From the NCBI GenBank assembly GCA_916700875.1, contig CAKAKS010000068.1, positions 29,134,028 to 29,198,027 of the forward strand: DNA of 64,000 nucleotides, in the 5' to 3' direction. This document shows positions 40,601 to 53,532 of the stretch, piece after piece (positions within the stretch are counted from its first letter, which is position 1; each line of letters opens with the position of its first letter). This DNA comes from Sebastes aleutianus. Taxonomy: Eukaryota; Chordata; Actinopteri; Perciformes; Sebastidae. Below the pieces are notes generated by a model. The model was not told where the DNA came from and ran no database searches. It saw only the letters and a list, made by a program, of their open reading frames with translations. The translations under genes and the position numbers were made by a program.

Positions 40601-41928
40601 TAGTCAACACTTCCAGCGCAGCTTTTACCAATTCACTAAAGATCTACAGTAGATGTGAAATGTTTTTCTTTTGTAGTTTATTTAAGAAGAAACATACGTG
40701 TCATCAAATAGCATTGCCGCTCTAGAAATACCTTGACATGACATGACAATAGGTATCACTGTCTAAGCGCCATAAACACACGTTAGCCGGAGCTAAAGCA
40801 GGACTTGGAGCAACAGCAACAACTGACGTGGCAGAAGAAATCCCCCCCCAACTCTCTGTTTCTCCATTCACTCCCACTGTCATAATCTCTGTGATTCTTA
40901 CAGGTGATTATCCCCAGATTAGACTCCTCTCTGTGGGGCTCAATGGGATCGCTGCCGTCTACTGTAGGAAGGACGAATACACTGGAGGGGGCACGCTAGA
41001 AAGCCTAATAATAGAGGTTGAGTCATGGCTTCCCTCAGTAGCTTGTGCTTCTAGCGAAGGCTTAAACGCTGACCTTGAGCTTAAAGGCCAAGCCGATGTC
41101 CTGTGCTATACGCAGCTCCTGCCGGACGGCCACCGCAGCGCTCATCTAATCTCCACAGAGCACAGGTCAACGCTGGTGTGAGGCTTATTTATGATGATAC
41201 ACACATGCTGAACATGTATGTATCTAGGAAAAACAAGCACAACGTGAGAACAGCGTTTGGCTTCTGTTGTTATGTCTGGTTTCATTCAGGACGCTAGAAG
41301 GCCATAAATGTGTCCTCCTTCTCTTCGGTTTACATTTATCCACCGTTCATTACAGTGACTCACGGCTCCGGCAGTTCTACAGTCAGCGGTTCACAAAGTA
41401 GAAGCGGTTCTTCCAACAGTCCACTACTCTCCACGGTCTACTTTTTCTATTATGTCAATGTGAAATGAATTATGCAACTTGTTTTTTTTCTCATTTGCTT
41501 TCATCTTTTTTGACTTGTGGGTTCATTTTGTTGTCTGTTGCTCTTTTTTGTGCAGTGACATATCAAAAAAGAAAGATGTTTGGGTTTTTTTTCTATGTAA
41601 AGGAACAAAAAAGTTTTTCAATGTGTAAAAATCAAGGGTAGAATGTCGAAATATAAGAATAGCAGAAAAAAAATATGTTATATTTCCTCCCTTGCCAAAG
41701 TGATATGCAAAATTCATTTTCAAAGATTTTTTAACTGCATGTGTAACGGCATAGAATAAGCATGTTTCTACGTTTTCTTCAGCAGAATCTTTAAAGAAAG
41801 ACTTTTTTTTAGTCCAAACTATGAAGCGAAGCTATTACGTCTTGATGCCAAGCGTGTATATTAATTGTTCTTCAGACGGTACAGAGCCAGGCACACAATA
41901 CCAACTCAGTGATGTTAAAACTTAGAAA
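37670..41928 (+). other. region downstream of the connexin stop; 3' UTR of unknown length
   Basis: Starts with a purine-rich segment including (GAG)n at about 37690-37725. A T-run lies at 38829-38847. No AATAAA hexamer close to the stop convinced me as the 3' end; aaataaaata at about 40576 is one candidate. Open frames at 40828-41181 and elsewhere have no similarity. Confidence 0.45.
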
Positions 41929-42409
41929 CCATAGACTGTATATAAAGATGGACGACGCATCTTTACTTCCTCCCAATGTTCAGAAATGAAGCCAAAATAT
42001 CTCAGATTCGGGAGCTGCCATCTTGAGATTTTGACGTCATTTGGAGCAGAGTCTACGCTGTAGTGATCGGGCAGTGGAGCCGCAGTATCGAGGTCACCGC
42101 AGCTTGTCAGCAACAGAGACTCACAGCTGTCAATCATGAAGTCTCACCCCCTTTTTATAGCATCAAATAACGAATTAAAACCAAACTTAGCAGAAAAAGT
42201 AACTCTTTAACATACATCAGTGTGATAAGAACCACCTAGAATGACAGAAACCATCTTCGGGGACATTTATTTGACTTTTTAGTTTGGCTCATGTTCCATC
42301 CGCTAACATGGAGGGGGCGGGGTTTATGACCTATACTGCAGCCAGCCACCAGGGGGCAATCCAGATGTTTTGGCTTCACATGTCGTCCATCTTTATTAAC
42401 AATCTATGG
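41929..42409. mobile_element. MITE with 'ccatagactgtatataaaga' ends (481 bp)
   Basis: Starts CCATAGACTGTATATAAAGA (then TGGACGAC) and ends GTCGTCCATCTTTATTAACA then ATCTATGG, near-perfect inverted termini of about 28 bp. Related in its first bases to the 12178 family but different inside. No clear target duplication. Confidence 0.78.
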
Positions 42410-42967
42410 CTCAACTCCCAAAAGATTTTGAAAACCACTACATACAGTAAATCTTCTAATTTAAGAAATTTGCACATGAATATATACCTTTATAATCTGT
42501 TGTAAAAGATGATTTATACGCCATCAGTCAAATGGTCTACTGTAAAACACAGGGTACACAGGAATATAAGCATACAGGTTGAATACTGGCACCGTGAGAT
42601 GTCAGACGCCAGAACATTCCAGGGTTTAGTCCCCATGCAGCACAAATGTCTAATTAACCTTCAATTTACAGCCTCTTTATGTGTTAAATATGATTAAATC
42701 CTCTTGTTGGGGAAAAGTACACTGACAGCAGACTCAGGAAAGAAAACAATGCTGATCTTCTACACCAATCTTTTCTAGTAAAAACGCTGTTTCTAAGAAC
42801 GCTTTCAGAGAAACATGTCAGCATACTTTCCATTGACCATCCTACCTTGTACTGTAAAGCCCACCCAAGAAAATTGTCTGATTATTTACCTGTTGGTGCT
42901 ATTGAGGTTTACCAAAAAAAAAGTGAAATACATTCCCTTGTCTTCAGCACACTACTGCCCCACATAT
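42410..42967. other. non-coding, nothing recognised
   Basis: AT-rich sequence with short open frames only. Confidence 0.5.
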
Positions 42968-43162
42968 CCAACACGTTCTCATCCCAACTCGTCACAGACG
43001 CTTTTCAGACCCCTTGGCATCACTTTTCGCTTGCAGCTTTCCCTGAGCGTTTACTGTTGCCGCGGATGGGTTTACTTTGTAGTTAATGGAAAACCCAGTC
43101 TCGACGTCGACGGCCGTGACAAAGCGTCGGTATTTGACGCTCTGGGAATGAGAATGGACTGG
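42968..43162. mobile_element. short group A element (195 bp) with inverted ends
   Basis: Starts CCAACACGTTCTCATCCCAA and ends 'gggaatgagaatggactgg', inverted termini of about 28 bp. Direct repeat CATAT immediately outside each end (42963-42967 and 43163-43167) may be a 5-bp target duplication. It is the cleanest short member of this group in the window. Confidence 0.7.
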
Positions 43163-44134
43163 CATATCACAAGTCATGTAGCATTGCAGGTCTCCTTGAA
43201 AAATCTACTCTTGACTGTTACTAACAAACGGGCATGAAGCCTTCAGCAGGTAATGATATCATTCTCATGAAAATCTCCACAAACAGTAGCAAACAATTTG
43301 ACTCCTCAGGAATGCAGCGTGTAATTGAGCTGCTTCATTCATTAAAACTGCCACGTTACTCTTTATACTGCCAAAAGGACGTTAGATCAACTTAGTAATC
43401 ACATTATGGAGCCAATCCTATAAGGGCTGCATGGTGGCCCTTGAGCAAGATTTGGAAGCACCTTTCGTTTACATTGAAGGGCTTCTTCCTTATTACAAAC
43501 TAAAAAGCCATAATTAAAAAAAAAAAAAAAGATTTCAAACTTGAAAGAGTACCAATGTGCACTCATGGGCCAAGATTAATCACATTCATATGTAGTCAAT
43601 TATGCAATCATTTTTGCATTTAAATTGAAAATTTGACATCTCGCTTCAAATGAAAAGCTTTTTACTTCATGTGCTTAATTGAATGAGAAAAAAAATGTAA
43701 GTTATAAAGCTCCTTTTATCCAGATGTTCAGCTTCAATTTTCATTTTAGAAATAAAATGCTCCCTCCTCCCTTCCAGCCCCGTCTGATACCGTGGGCTTA
43801 GATTATAACCATTTCAGTGTTCAGAGAAGGACCTCTCAACCTCTCACTAATCTGTCATGATATCAATCGTGATTACTTCGTCTAATTACGCTGAGTGGCA
43901 GATACAGTCAGATTTAAACCAACATCCGGATTTCACCAAATAGCCCACATGCATCCCTCTCATCTCTCTCTCACCGGCTCTGCAAACCACCTTGGCGGAT
44001 GTGAGATTATGACCTGAGATGGCTTCAATTTGTGGCTCTCAAATGCAGTGATTGTTGATTTATAGAGTTTTAATTGGAAACATTTAATTTTTCCACTTCT
44101 CCTCCAAGACCTCATGATCTTAGACCAGGTCACC
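43163..44134. other. non-coding, nothing recognised
   Basis: AT-rich; A-run at 43517-43530. No supported gene. Confidence 0.5.
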
Positions 44135-44995
44135 TTAAAGGGATAGTTCGGTTGTTTTGAAGTGGGGTTGTATGAGGTACTTATCTGTAGCAAATATATT
44201 ACTTGCAGTAGATGACGGTCGGCACGCCCCCAGCATTAAGAAACAGACAGGAGCACCGACACCAAAGCAAAGAAATACACTGCTGTGGACGAGGATTGCA
44301 GCCTTAAAGAAAGGCTCACCAAAACAAAACAATATCAGTTTAAGTGTACGCTATATTTAGAATATTTTTGCCAGTTTACTTTGAGAAAGTTATACAGTCT
44401 ATGTTTCCGACGTGGGAACTGAAGCTGTTATCTGTGCTCTCGCCAAAGCCACCAGACTCCATTGAAAAAAACAGTGATTTTACCTCACAGAACATGGTGA
44501 TTGCTGGTCTACCGCTGCCTCAATCGGTTATTTTACTTGTGTTATTGTGTGACTTTGGTTAGTTTGGATTCACCAAAGTCACACGATAGCACAAACAAAC
44601 TAACAGATCGAGGCAGCAGTAGACCAGCAACCCCTGTGTTCTGCGAGGTAAAATTACTGTTTTTTTCAATGGAGTCTGGTGGCTTTGGCGAGAGCGTAGA
44701 TGGATACAACAGCTTCAGTTCCCTGTTGGAAAGGGCTGTCTGACGGCAAGGTAAAGCGGTGAAAATATTCTAAAAATAGCGTACACTTAAACTGATATCG
44801 ATTTTTTTAGGTGACTAAAATACGTTTTTCTGCGTCCTCGTCCACAGCAGTACATTGCTTTGCTCCGTTGTCGGTGCTCCTCTCTGTTTCTCCAAACTGG
44901 GGGTGAGCCGACTGTTATCTACTGTAGGTAATACACTGACTATAGATAAGAACCTCATACAACCCCACTTCAAAACACCCAAACTATCCCTTTAA
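44135..44995. mobile_element. TTAA-bounded foldback MITE (861 bp)
   Basis: Left end TTAAAGGGATAGTTCGGTTG, right end 'cccaaactatccctttaa', with inverted homology continuing through 'gaagtggggttgtatgaggt'. The inner halves are also inverted: 'ccagactccattgaaaaaaa' at about 44452 against 'tttttttcaatggagtctgg' at about 44660. The whole element is one long imperfect palindrome centred near 44565. Confidence 0.85.
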
Positions 44996-46116
44996 GTCAG
45001 TGTGAGGAGCTAGATGTTACAACGAGAGGGATGAAACCTGAATGCTGATACGTCAGGGGAGCAGGGGAGCAACATCAAGTTTAGCCAATATTTGGCATCC
45101 TACAGTCGTATAAATCAATATAAGGGATAAGGGATCAGAAAGGGAAAAAAAGTTAAATATATTATAGCCCTAGAAACTTGTCATTCTTCAGCTTCTACTG
45201 TGACATCTGCACGGATGTAAAAGCATGAAAACAGAGACGACGAAACCGACGCTCAAACACACTCACGCTTTGTAATCTTCATTGTTTCCGACTGCAGATT
45301 TTATGGTGTACCTGACGGACCTTCGCTGAAGGTTCACTGTATATTTCTGACTGGTGTACTGTATGTAAAGACTGAATAAAACCTTGAATGTTACATCAAG
45401 CCTGAAGTGGCCTTGTGCCTGCTGATTTATGACCTGTAAGCGCGTGTGTCCGTGCATCATGTGTGTGTGTTGTTTTTCTGTGGCAAAAGAAAAAACGTGA
45501 GGATATTTGAGCACGTGGAAGTGATGGGATTTAGGAAATAAAAAAAGCCTCCTGTGGTGTGAGGGAAAGAGAACAAAGGTGGCAACAATTCATATTGATT
45601 CGGGTCTATATATAGCGGCCTGAAAACAATATTTGCAGAGAGCTGCGTGCCGCCCAGCTGGTTGGCGTAATGACATTTTTGAACTCAATAGGTGACACTG
45701 AAACCTTTCAGCGGGATTAAAACCTTTAGACCATGGCACTGATGAGAGGAGAGGAGGATGTGTGTGTGTGTGTGTGTGTTTGTGTGTTTGTGATATTTTC
45801 TCTTGAACTATCCTCTCATTGAATGCACAGTGCATGCAGCGGTGTGTGTGCGCTAACATGTTATATATGCATGTATGCATCATATCACCAAATTATGGAG
45901 CGTGCATGTCGTGTGCATGTGTGTGTGTGCGCACCCGCGTGCACATGTGTGTGTCTGTCCAACCCCCACCCACCTTCCTCAGCAAGGTCACATGGTGGCC
46001 GCGCTGGACTGGGATTGAAGGCTTGTTGCCACGGCGATAAGCCAGCCGGTAATATCTCTAAGCACAGCCAGGATTAATCTGCCGACAGATGGCTGGCTGC
46101 TCAGCGTCACTTCCTG

Positions 46117-46118
<2 letters not shown>
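44996..46118. other. non-coding; possible transcript end near 45373
   Basis: 'actgaataaaaccttgaatg' at 45371-45390 contains AATAAA in a typical 3'-end context, but no gene is attached to it. Short GT run at 45759-45779. No supported coding frame. Confidence 0.35.

Positions 46119-46152
<34 letters not shown>
46119..46152. repeat. (CA)n microsatellite
   Basis: 34 bp of AC repeats. Confidence 0.95.
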
Positions 46153-46153
<1 letters not shown>

Positions 46154-46166
46154 GGATTCATATTCA

Positions 46167-46198
46167 CCATCATCATCATCATCATCATCATCATCATT
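46167..46198. repeat. (CAT)n microsatellite
   Basis: About ten CAT units; a second shorter run lies at 46319-46342. Confidence 0.95.
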
Positions 46199-46342
46199 GT
46201 CCTCTTATCCTTTAACATTACCTTCACATCCCATGCATGCAATCACCGACACACACACCACGAACATCATCATTTTCCTGCACGCCACGCCATAATCAAA
46301 GCCCATCCACCCTTGCTACATCATCATCATCATCATCATCAT

Positions 46343-46996
46343 TACTCGTCATCCTCGCCAATGACCATCCTCACCCCTCACCTACCACTCTTCTTCTTTC
46401 CTTCCTCACCATCTCCATTACCACCACTATCACCTGAAAAACCACGGTCATTACCGAAGATCGCCTTCGTCCCGTAGGGATCAATACGCCAGGCGGCTGT
46501 TACAGTAAATCACGCGCGCGTGCCGCTGCATGCAGCTCCCTCGTTCATCAACAGCCTCATGATAATAGAAGCAGGACCTTCGTTCATGGTCTAGTGGGTC
46601 TTCACCTCATCCACACAAAGACTTATAGATTTACTTCCTGGACACTTTCCATAAGCTTAGAGGTGAGGACATTAAATGCTAAAAGCATACCTACCGTACA
46701 TGTGTGGATAATCGCCATGAACTTTTCACCTGCACAGGATTGTAGAGAAATGAAGGTAGCATCTTCTGTTGCATAAGTGTGCTGTTTTTTTGTGGTGATT
46801 GTCGAACAAATGTGGATCTTTGTACGTACAGTACAAGCTTCTGTTGAGGGTTATTGAGTTCATTCATAAAGCAGGCAGGTGGTCGGTCCTTCAGTGTACT
46901 GTGTGATGTAATAATATGCAACGAGCATCAGCAGGGCTGCACATCAGAGACATGCAGAGGTACAGTGGTTCCCTCTTTACCTTTTTTTTTCTTTAT
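46343..46996. other. non-coding, nothing recognised
   Basis: No supported coding frame or repeat family. Confidence 0.5.
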
Positions 46997-47233
46997 TATT
47001 ACACGGCTTTGTTGCATACTTGATTCTGATTGGTCAATCACGGCATTCTGGTCTGTTATTTCTTTATAGCAGACCGTTGCCATGGGTGCAGTTCTGATGT
47101 CGGACTCTGGAGGACCATTTTTGTGTGAAATTATTGATTTCTGAAGTAAGTAGCCGCGTAATAAGCAGGATAAGGGGGGTGCAGCGAGGGGGTCATTGTT
47201 GTGAGACAACCCCAGCTTGCTGTACATTATCCC
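46997..47233. repeat. dispersed repeat family D, copy 3
   Basis: ttattacacggctttgttgc, 'ctgattggtcaatcac', 'gatgtcggactctggagg' and 'accatttttgtgtgaaatta' occur in the same order as at 3512-3785. Here the GACCGTTGCCATGG block is single, unlike copies 1 and 2. Directly followed by a group A element. Confidence 0.72.
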
Positions 47234-47236
47234 ATA

Positions 47237-47741
47237 CCAACACGTTCTCATCCCACCTCGTCACTCATTGAGGCTTTGTCATACCCCTCGGCGTCACTTT
47301 TCGGCCGCCTTAAACACTTGCCTCATGTTGTGAATTAAACTATAACACTTGCTTAGGATTAGGCAACAAAACCACTTAGGTTTAGGAAAAAACAACATGG
47401 TTGGGCGAATGTGACTGGACTTTGTGAACACGGGACACGAACAGACAGCTCATTGTAAAGTGAAAGTGAACCGTAACAGACGGAACATGAACAGCGGTCT
47501 CCTGGATGAAAGCCTTGTGATTTTTGGATCCATCCACCTCATCTCCCACCCGCCTGACCTGTGTCTTTTTGCAGTACTTTCCCTGTGCTTTTACTGTTGT
47601 TGGATGGGTTTATAATGTAGTTAATAGAACGCCTGGTGCGTCTCATACCGACGCTAAAGGGTGCCTTGTGCGGTGGTATCAAATGCTGACGGCCGTGACA
47701 AAGCATCGGTATTTGGTGCACTAGGGATGAGAACGGGCTGG
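47237..47741. mobile_element. group A element (about 505 bp)
   Basis: Starts CCAACACGTTCTCATCCCAC and ends 'ctagggatgagaacgggctgg', inverted ends. The core is taggcaacaaaaccacttag at about 47361. No target duplication seen. Confidence 0.7.
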
Positions 47742-48370
47742 TCTGAAACGTTCTTCCACAAAAATTGATTCTTAAAGGTACATCATCATCTAGTCCTTCT
47801 CCCTCATTGATAATCAAGAAGTCATGAATATGCAAATACTGTATTGTTATCATTCATTTCAAAAGTTTAACTGCTGGACACACAATGTCTCCTATACTTC
47901 ACTGTAAAGTCCGTTCTCAGTGCGTGTGCACTGGAGGTTTTAAGTTTACACATCACACTTGTTAAACTCGTGTTGAACTCAGATTTAAGAAGAGCACAGA
48001 AAAAGCTTTCCGCCTTCAGCAGATTAATGTGAAAACAGCTTTCTAGTGTAAAACTCTGCACATACATCATTCTGCACAAGCTCAAAACTGTAAGCAAAGC
48101 ACATTTTAGAGTTCAGGGAGGCTGTAAGTAGGTGATTTACTCAGCAGTTATAATTACTTTGCATGTTTGCCTGATACTAAGATCATACTGTGACTGTTTC
48201 TTGATTAGTTCTCCTAATCAGTAGTTACCGTAGAGCTCACTGCATGCAGCTGGATTTGTGTTTGATGATGTGGTCAGCATTTTGTATCTGTCAGGGCTCG
48301 TCACGAAAACATTTATAACAACAACATTTTGAACTAAAAAGAATGAATGGATGAGGTAATCTACGCACTC
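47742..48370. other. non-coding, nothing recognised
   Basis: No supported coding frame or repeat family. Confidence 0.5.
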
Positions 48371-49110
48371 CACAGCCAATTCTCATACACCGTTCATAGC
48401 TATACCTATGAAAAGTAAGTGCATTGTAATTCATATATATCCCACAAAATCAATGTAATGTAATCAACATATTCATGAACCATGAAGTATAAAGGCAGGA
48501 GGTCAGGGGTCAAAAAACACCAGACTTTCACCCAGTAGACCGGTGTTCATGTCCCGTGTGAAACCAGAAGTCAATGTTGATTTATTTGTCACGTAACTTC
48601 CGTACTCAAGTTACGGCACTTCCGGAGTTATTTTAACCTAATGCTTAATGTTGTGAATTAAACAAACACTTGCTTAGGTTCAGGCAATAAAAACACTTAG
48701 TAAGGTTCAGGAAAAAAACAACATAGTTGCGCTTAAAACTATTACGTTTGTACAGTGAAAATGTGACTGAACGTTGTGAACATGGGACACACTTATTGTA
48801 GCTGATTGTAACGTGACGCACAGGACATGAACAGCGGTCTCCCGGATGAAAGCCTTGTGTTTGTTGGACCCATCCACCTCCCCTCCTACCCGCCATGTGT
48901 GTCTCATGTTGCTCATAAAACTACGTCACCACACTCCCGGTGAACTTTCTCTGAGCGTTTAATATTTGAGGTTTACATTGTAGTTAATAGAAAGCTTGGT
49001 GCGTCTCATACCGGCGCTAAATGGTGCGTTGTGCGTCGGTATCGAACGCCGACGTCCATGACAAAGCGTCAGTATTTTTGACACCCTGAGAATGAGAATG
49101 AGCTGAGTAG
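48371..49110. repeat. dispersed repeat group A, long composite copy
   Basis: Module order: 'ccgttcatagctatacctat', 'caccagactttcacccagta', an inverted part, then the core (caggcaataaaaacacttag), 'cccggatgaaagccttgtgt' and 'ctgagaatgagaatgagctg'. Counterpart of 17070-18030 and 47237-47741. Confidence 0.65.
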
Positions 49111-50892
49111 TTCATAGCTGTTTAACAGTGTAGCAGGTTAATTGTTGTTAGATGAGATAAATGAAGCTTCAGTCAGGGTGTTGCATATTGAGACCTTGAA
49201 GAGAGACAGAGAGACAAAGAGCTGACGGGCAACTGAAAGGTTTCAAATCAGCAGCCAAATCATAATGACTGAAATATCTCGCAGCAACTTCCCACACACT
49301 CACTTAACTCCAATAAGTGCTTTTGTCTCTGTGTCTTTTATTCAAATGAACATACTTTCATTCTGCCGCTGCCTCTCAGAGCGTTGCTGTACGTGATGTG
49401 ACGGGGCTGTGGGCAAAGTAAGAAAGTCATTACCATAAACATGAACCCATATGTGACACTGATAAAAAAAAAAACTGCACACGCAAGGAGGGAGGAGATG
49501 ATGAGAATCAAGGAGTAAATAAAAAAAGGGAGAGTTGGTTTGATGCTGAGCAGAGAGGAAGCAGAGAAAGAGGGAGGAGGCTGTTAGTGGTAGAAACACT
49601 GGAGAGTAGAGAAGAGGGCTCGGGGAAGGAAGAAACAAGAATGGCCTCGAGTGATGTTTAGCAGGGAAGAGAGAGAGATGCAAGGACCAAGGATGAACCC
49701 TTGAGGCAAGGGAAGGGTGAGGAGGAAGAGAAGGAAAGATGAATGGAAAATGATGAGGACAAGAAACTAAAAAGTAAAAAAGAGGATGCCAAATAATGTG
49801 TGCTGAGGAGTATGGAGGAGGAAACAAGGGGGTGATGTGGAGAGAAATGGTTTAAGAGGACTGCTGCTGCAGCCGCAGAGAGAACATGGGAACATGCTGG
49901 CTGTTCTGCCTGGCTGCATCTGCTCTGTCTTCAGGGAGAGCAGCTGAGGAGGAGGAGGAGAGGAACGGGGTGAGGAAGAGGGGGAGGAGGAGGAGGACGG
50001 GGGGGTTGCTTAAGGATTGAATACAGAGCAAAGAGAACGAGGTTAGGGAAGGAGAGGGAGACGTTTGAGGGGGTTGAAGGGGAGAAAGAGAGGCTTCATT
50101 GAGGATGATGAACCGACTGTCAAGTTGTTAAAACAAAAGTGGCCTTCTGAGAGTTAAGAGGGAGCGCAGAGAGAGACAAATGGACAAAGACTGGGGGGGA
50201 AAGGAGCACTATATGATAGTGGAGCTAAAATGGAAAGAAAGATAGAGAAATAAGGCTAAGTGGAAGAAGTAAAAAAGAGCGAAATGAGTGCAGAGATGCA
50301 GAAGTCGTAACACAACGAAAAGTAAGAAGGACAGTAAGTCACGAGAGGAGAGAGAGAGAGGAGAAGAAAAAATAAGGAGGAGAGGAGGGAATCGTGTCAG
50401 CGTGATTGTGAGACGGCGAGGCAGTAGCTCTGGGCAGGGTGAGAGGAAGTGATGCGTACGCTAACAGGAAGGAGCAGATCTCGGCAGCACGCGCCAATCA
50501 AACACCAGTCCTCCCAGGCGCCCTCCTTGACCGCCAGCACAAACCCACATTCATTACCAGCACACACACACACACACACACAGACATTATGAAGCACTGA
50601 TGGGGATCCTGGAACCACTTTACTTAAACAGACATCTCACACACACATAAAATAGAGGATTGGGTGCGTCGTGTAACCTCACATCAAGGGTTCACACTCA
50701 AGGGTCAGTTGGCAGGCCCTCAGTGGCATGACACGGTGTCCAGGCGATGTCTGGCTCGCTCCTCAGGCACCGCTGAGACACAGTCCCTGTCGCTTCACTC
50801 TCACACACAAGATCTATATAACGTACAGCTATTACATGAGATGTACATCACCCAGCTAAGAGCTTTAAGTAAAGTGTAAATCACACACCAAC
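49111..50892. other. purine-rich non-coding region
   Basis: About 49470-50400 is strongly purine-biased on the + strand (gggaggagg, agagaaagag and similar). The resulting minus-strand open frame at 49342-49827 is Ser/Pro/Leu-rich low complexity and is not accepted as a gene. Short CA run at 50561-50581. Confidence 0.5.
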
Positions 50893-51790
50893 CTGATCTC
50901 ATGGGAAATAAATAGCACGACATTACAAGGATATTCCGCATGCCGTGAGAACGCATTTTTGTCTTTTTGCGTGTCATTTGTACGCTAAGCAACAAAACTA
51001 CAGTAACGGCTGCAGATAGTTTTAGAAAAAGACATCATAGTTGAACCATGGATGTATTAAAAGAAATGGACACAGCGTTGGAGGCGGGGCCCCGTTCATA
51101 CCGAAAGCTGCTCAGTAGCGCATGATGCCAAAATGGCTCGACTTCCGACTGGAAAAGTACCCGGATCTTCCGGCGATCTTCCGCATCCATTTGGCCTATG
51201 GAGCAGGCGCAGTAGCGTCCGCTCTGTCACTTGGCTCAGTCACAGGGTCACAACCGTCACGGTGTCGTCACGGCTTGCTAACTCCGCCTCCCAGGCCTCG
51301 CTCCAGCCTCGGTCTATGTCTCATTCACATGAACAGAGGAAGGGAAATAACTCTGGATTCGGCTATTAGTGCATTTTACAACTTTTAGGACCTAATGATT
51401 TGAATAAGGGCTGTTCAAGTGTTCATACTGGGAAGTTGATTTACCTATAAAAAAAAAAATACCTGCTGAGTTACAGACGTCTCTTTCCCAATGTAAGCCT
51501 ATGAGGAAAAGTCTTTTTGAGCCCAATGGCATCACGTGACGGACACGGAAGTTGTAGGAGCGCTGTTTGGCCGCTATGAAAATTGGGATCAACGACCGGC
51601 GCTTGGGCTTAAAATAAGTAAGTAAACTAAGTAAAATACGTACGGAAACAACATAAGTACAGAAAATACATCACAAACGTCATTAATGTAACTTAAAAAT
51701 GCAGCAAATCAACAACACTTTAGGACACGAACACCGGTCTCCTGGTTGAAAGTCCTGTGTTTGTTAGACCCATCCACCTCCCCTCCTGCC
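50893..51790. mobile_element. group A2 element interrupted by a second insertion
   Basis: Left part starts tgatctcatgggaaataaat and 'gcacgacattacaaggatat', as in 32307 and 54088; right part resumes at about 51607 with 'ttaaaataagtaagtaaact', then 'cctggttgaaagtcctgtgt'. The middle, about 51044-51606, is foreign to the family and interrupts it after 'catcatagttg'. Confidence 0.6.
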
Positions 51791-53532
51791 ATACAACCTT
51801 GAGACCTCAAAGATAGGGAGGATTTCAAAACTAAAGTTGGGGGTTTGGGGTCCTCCTCTTGAAAAATCTGAGTTTCCTGAGTGTCCTGCACTTTGTCCTG
51901 ATTGCAATTTGAAGATACATCATGTAAAACCTTAATAAAAATGACATCGACAACTGAAAAAATTGGATTTCAGTCCATCCCCACTCTTTAACACCACTCT
52001 AACACTTTTTGTATTATTGCCAGTCTATTTCCAGTTTAGACATAAAATACATTTTCTAAACAGAAATTCATATGTTAGTGAAAAAAAGCACATTTTAGTC
52101 GTGTCCCCAGGTTTTCACTCAGTCCCGTTAACACATCCCCGCCTCTAAAAATTTAAGTCATTCCACAAGTCACATGATCAACCAGGAAGTAGCATCATTT
52201 GAGTCTCCTGAAGGCCATGGGAAGACTCAAAGGTAAGTTATCTAACTGTAGTTTCTGTATTTTTGATCATATTGTAAGTATGACTGAGAAAGTCAATCTC
52301 AACATTCAGTACGGATGTTATTATGTTGTTATTTTTAAAGATAATAATGGTAAACCATTCGGGGATGCTAAGTGTTCTCATGCTATTAGTATTGATGTCA
52401 TGTGGCTGCAGTTCATTTATTCGCTAATGCTGTGCTAAAAAACTCAGGCCTGTTACTTTATGAATCTTCCATTTAGAAAACCTTGTAAAAAATTAATAAA
52501 AATAGTGTGAGATTGACCATTACACATTTTGATTTTAGTTAAACATCACTCCATTCCTACGTGACACTTTAGGCTTCCATTACACATTGAAAGGGAATCT
52601 ATTGAGGATACAGTTTTTGAGGGATTCAAATTAAAGTAAATAGTGCGACGACGAACCCCGTTCTCCCCCAGTAGTAGTAGCCTAAGCACACATTTCCCAC
52701 ATTCATTCTTTGAATCAGTGGTGTAGAAGTAAAGATACCATATAAGTATTACTGCGAGACACAGACCAACATCGCAGCATCTGAAAGGTTAACAAAGGCA
52801 CCATTATATCATGTATACATAATAATGTTGAGATCGTGTCACGCACAGGAAAAGATTTTATTATTTACAAAAGATGTTCTAGCAAAGACTTTGTTGGAAA
52901 CCAAAGAATAAACTAAAGAAAGTTTATGCTGGCAGTGGTGAAAATGTAATAATATATGGTGAAATAACGAGAAATTCCACTTCAACAAAGAGTCGTAAAG
53001 ATCAGTCAGCGACACACAATCTTGGACCAGGAACCTCAATGTAAACAGAACAACGTGCCAGGACACAGCGTCTATAAGCACTCAGAGATACTGCTCCTCC
53101 TGTTGTCACATGGACGCCTCGTGACTGTGATATTACATATTTTCATTCATGTCTTTGAATTTTTTTAATTTGTAGAAGGACTTTGAAGGTGTATCACAGC
53201 ATCTACATCGTATATGAAAGTGGTCAGTTTGCTTGCTTGTCTTATTAAACCCTCTAATGTGACCTTCTTGGTCTTATATAGGCTTTAAATGGCAGGTTGT
53301 GATGCATCGCACTAATATGGCATATTCAACCTGACATGCCCTTTCAAGCAGCCCGACTGTAAACGCCTCCAGCAGCCACTTGCACTGCATACTGTTCAAG
53401 TCATGAATATGAATCAAGTCCTGTGATTTATGAGCTTTAATCTTATTCAGAGAATTTACACCATACTGGTTCTAGACAATGGATTTGACGTTAGCTTTAA
53501 TTATCATTGTTCAACTGTATAATCCTGTTCAT
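51791..53532. other. non-coding, nothing recognised
   Basis: AT-rich with short open frames only. Confidence 0.5.

Noticed and set aside
40828..41181. 117-codon open frame downstream of the connexin
   Set aside because: No recognisable family and no flanking exons in a consistent frame; could not be supported from sequence alone.
46119..46342. CRISPR-like regularly spaced repeats
   Set aside because: These are CA and CAT microsatellites with no spacer structure, in a vertebrate genome.
49342..49827. 161-codon minus-strand open frame rich in Ser, Pro and Leu
   Set aside because: Produced by the purine-rich composition of the other strand; no start context, motif or splice sites to support it.
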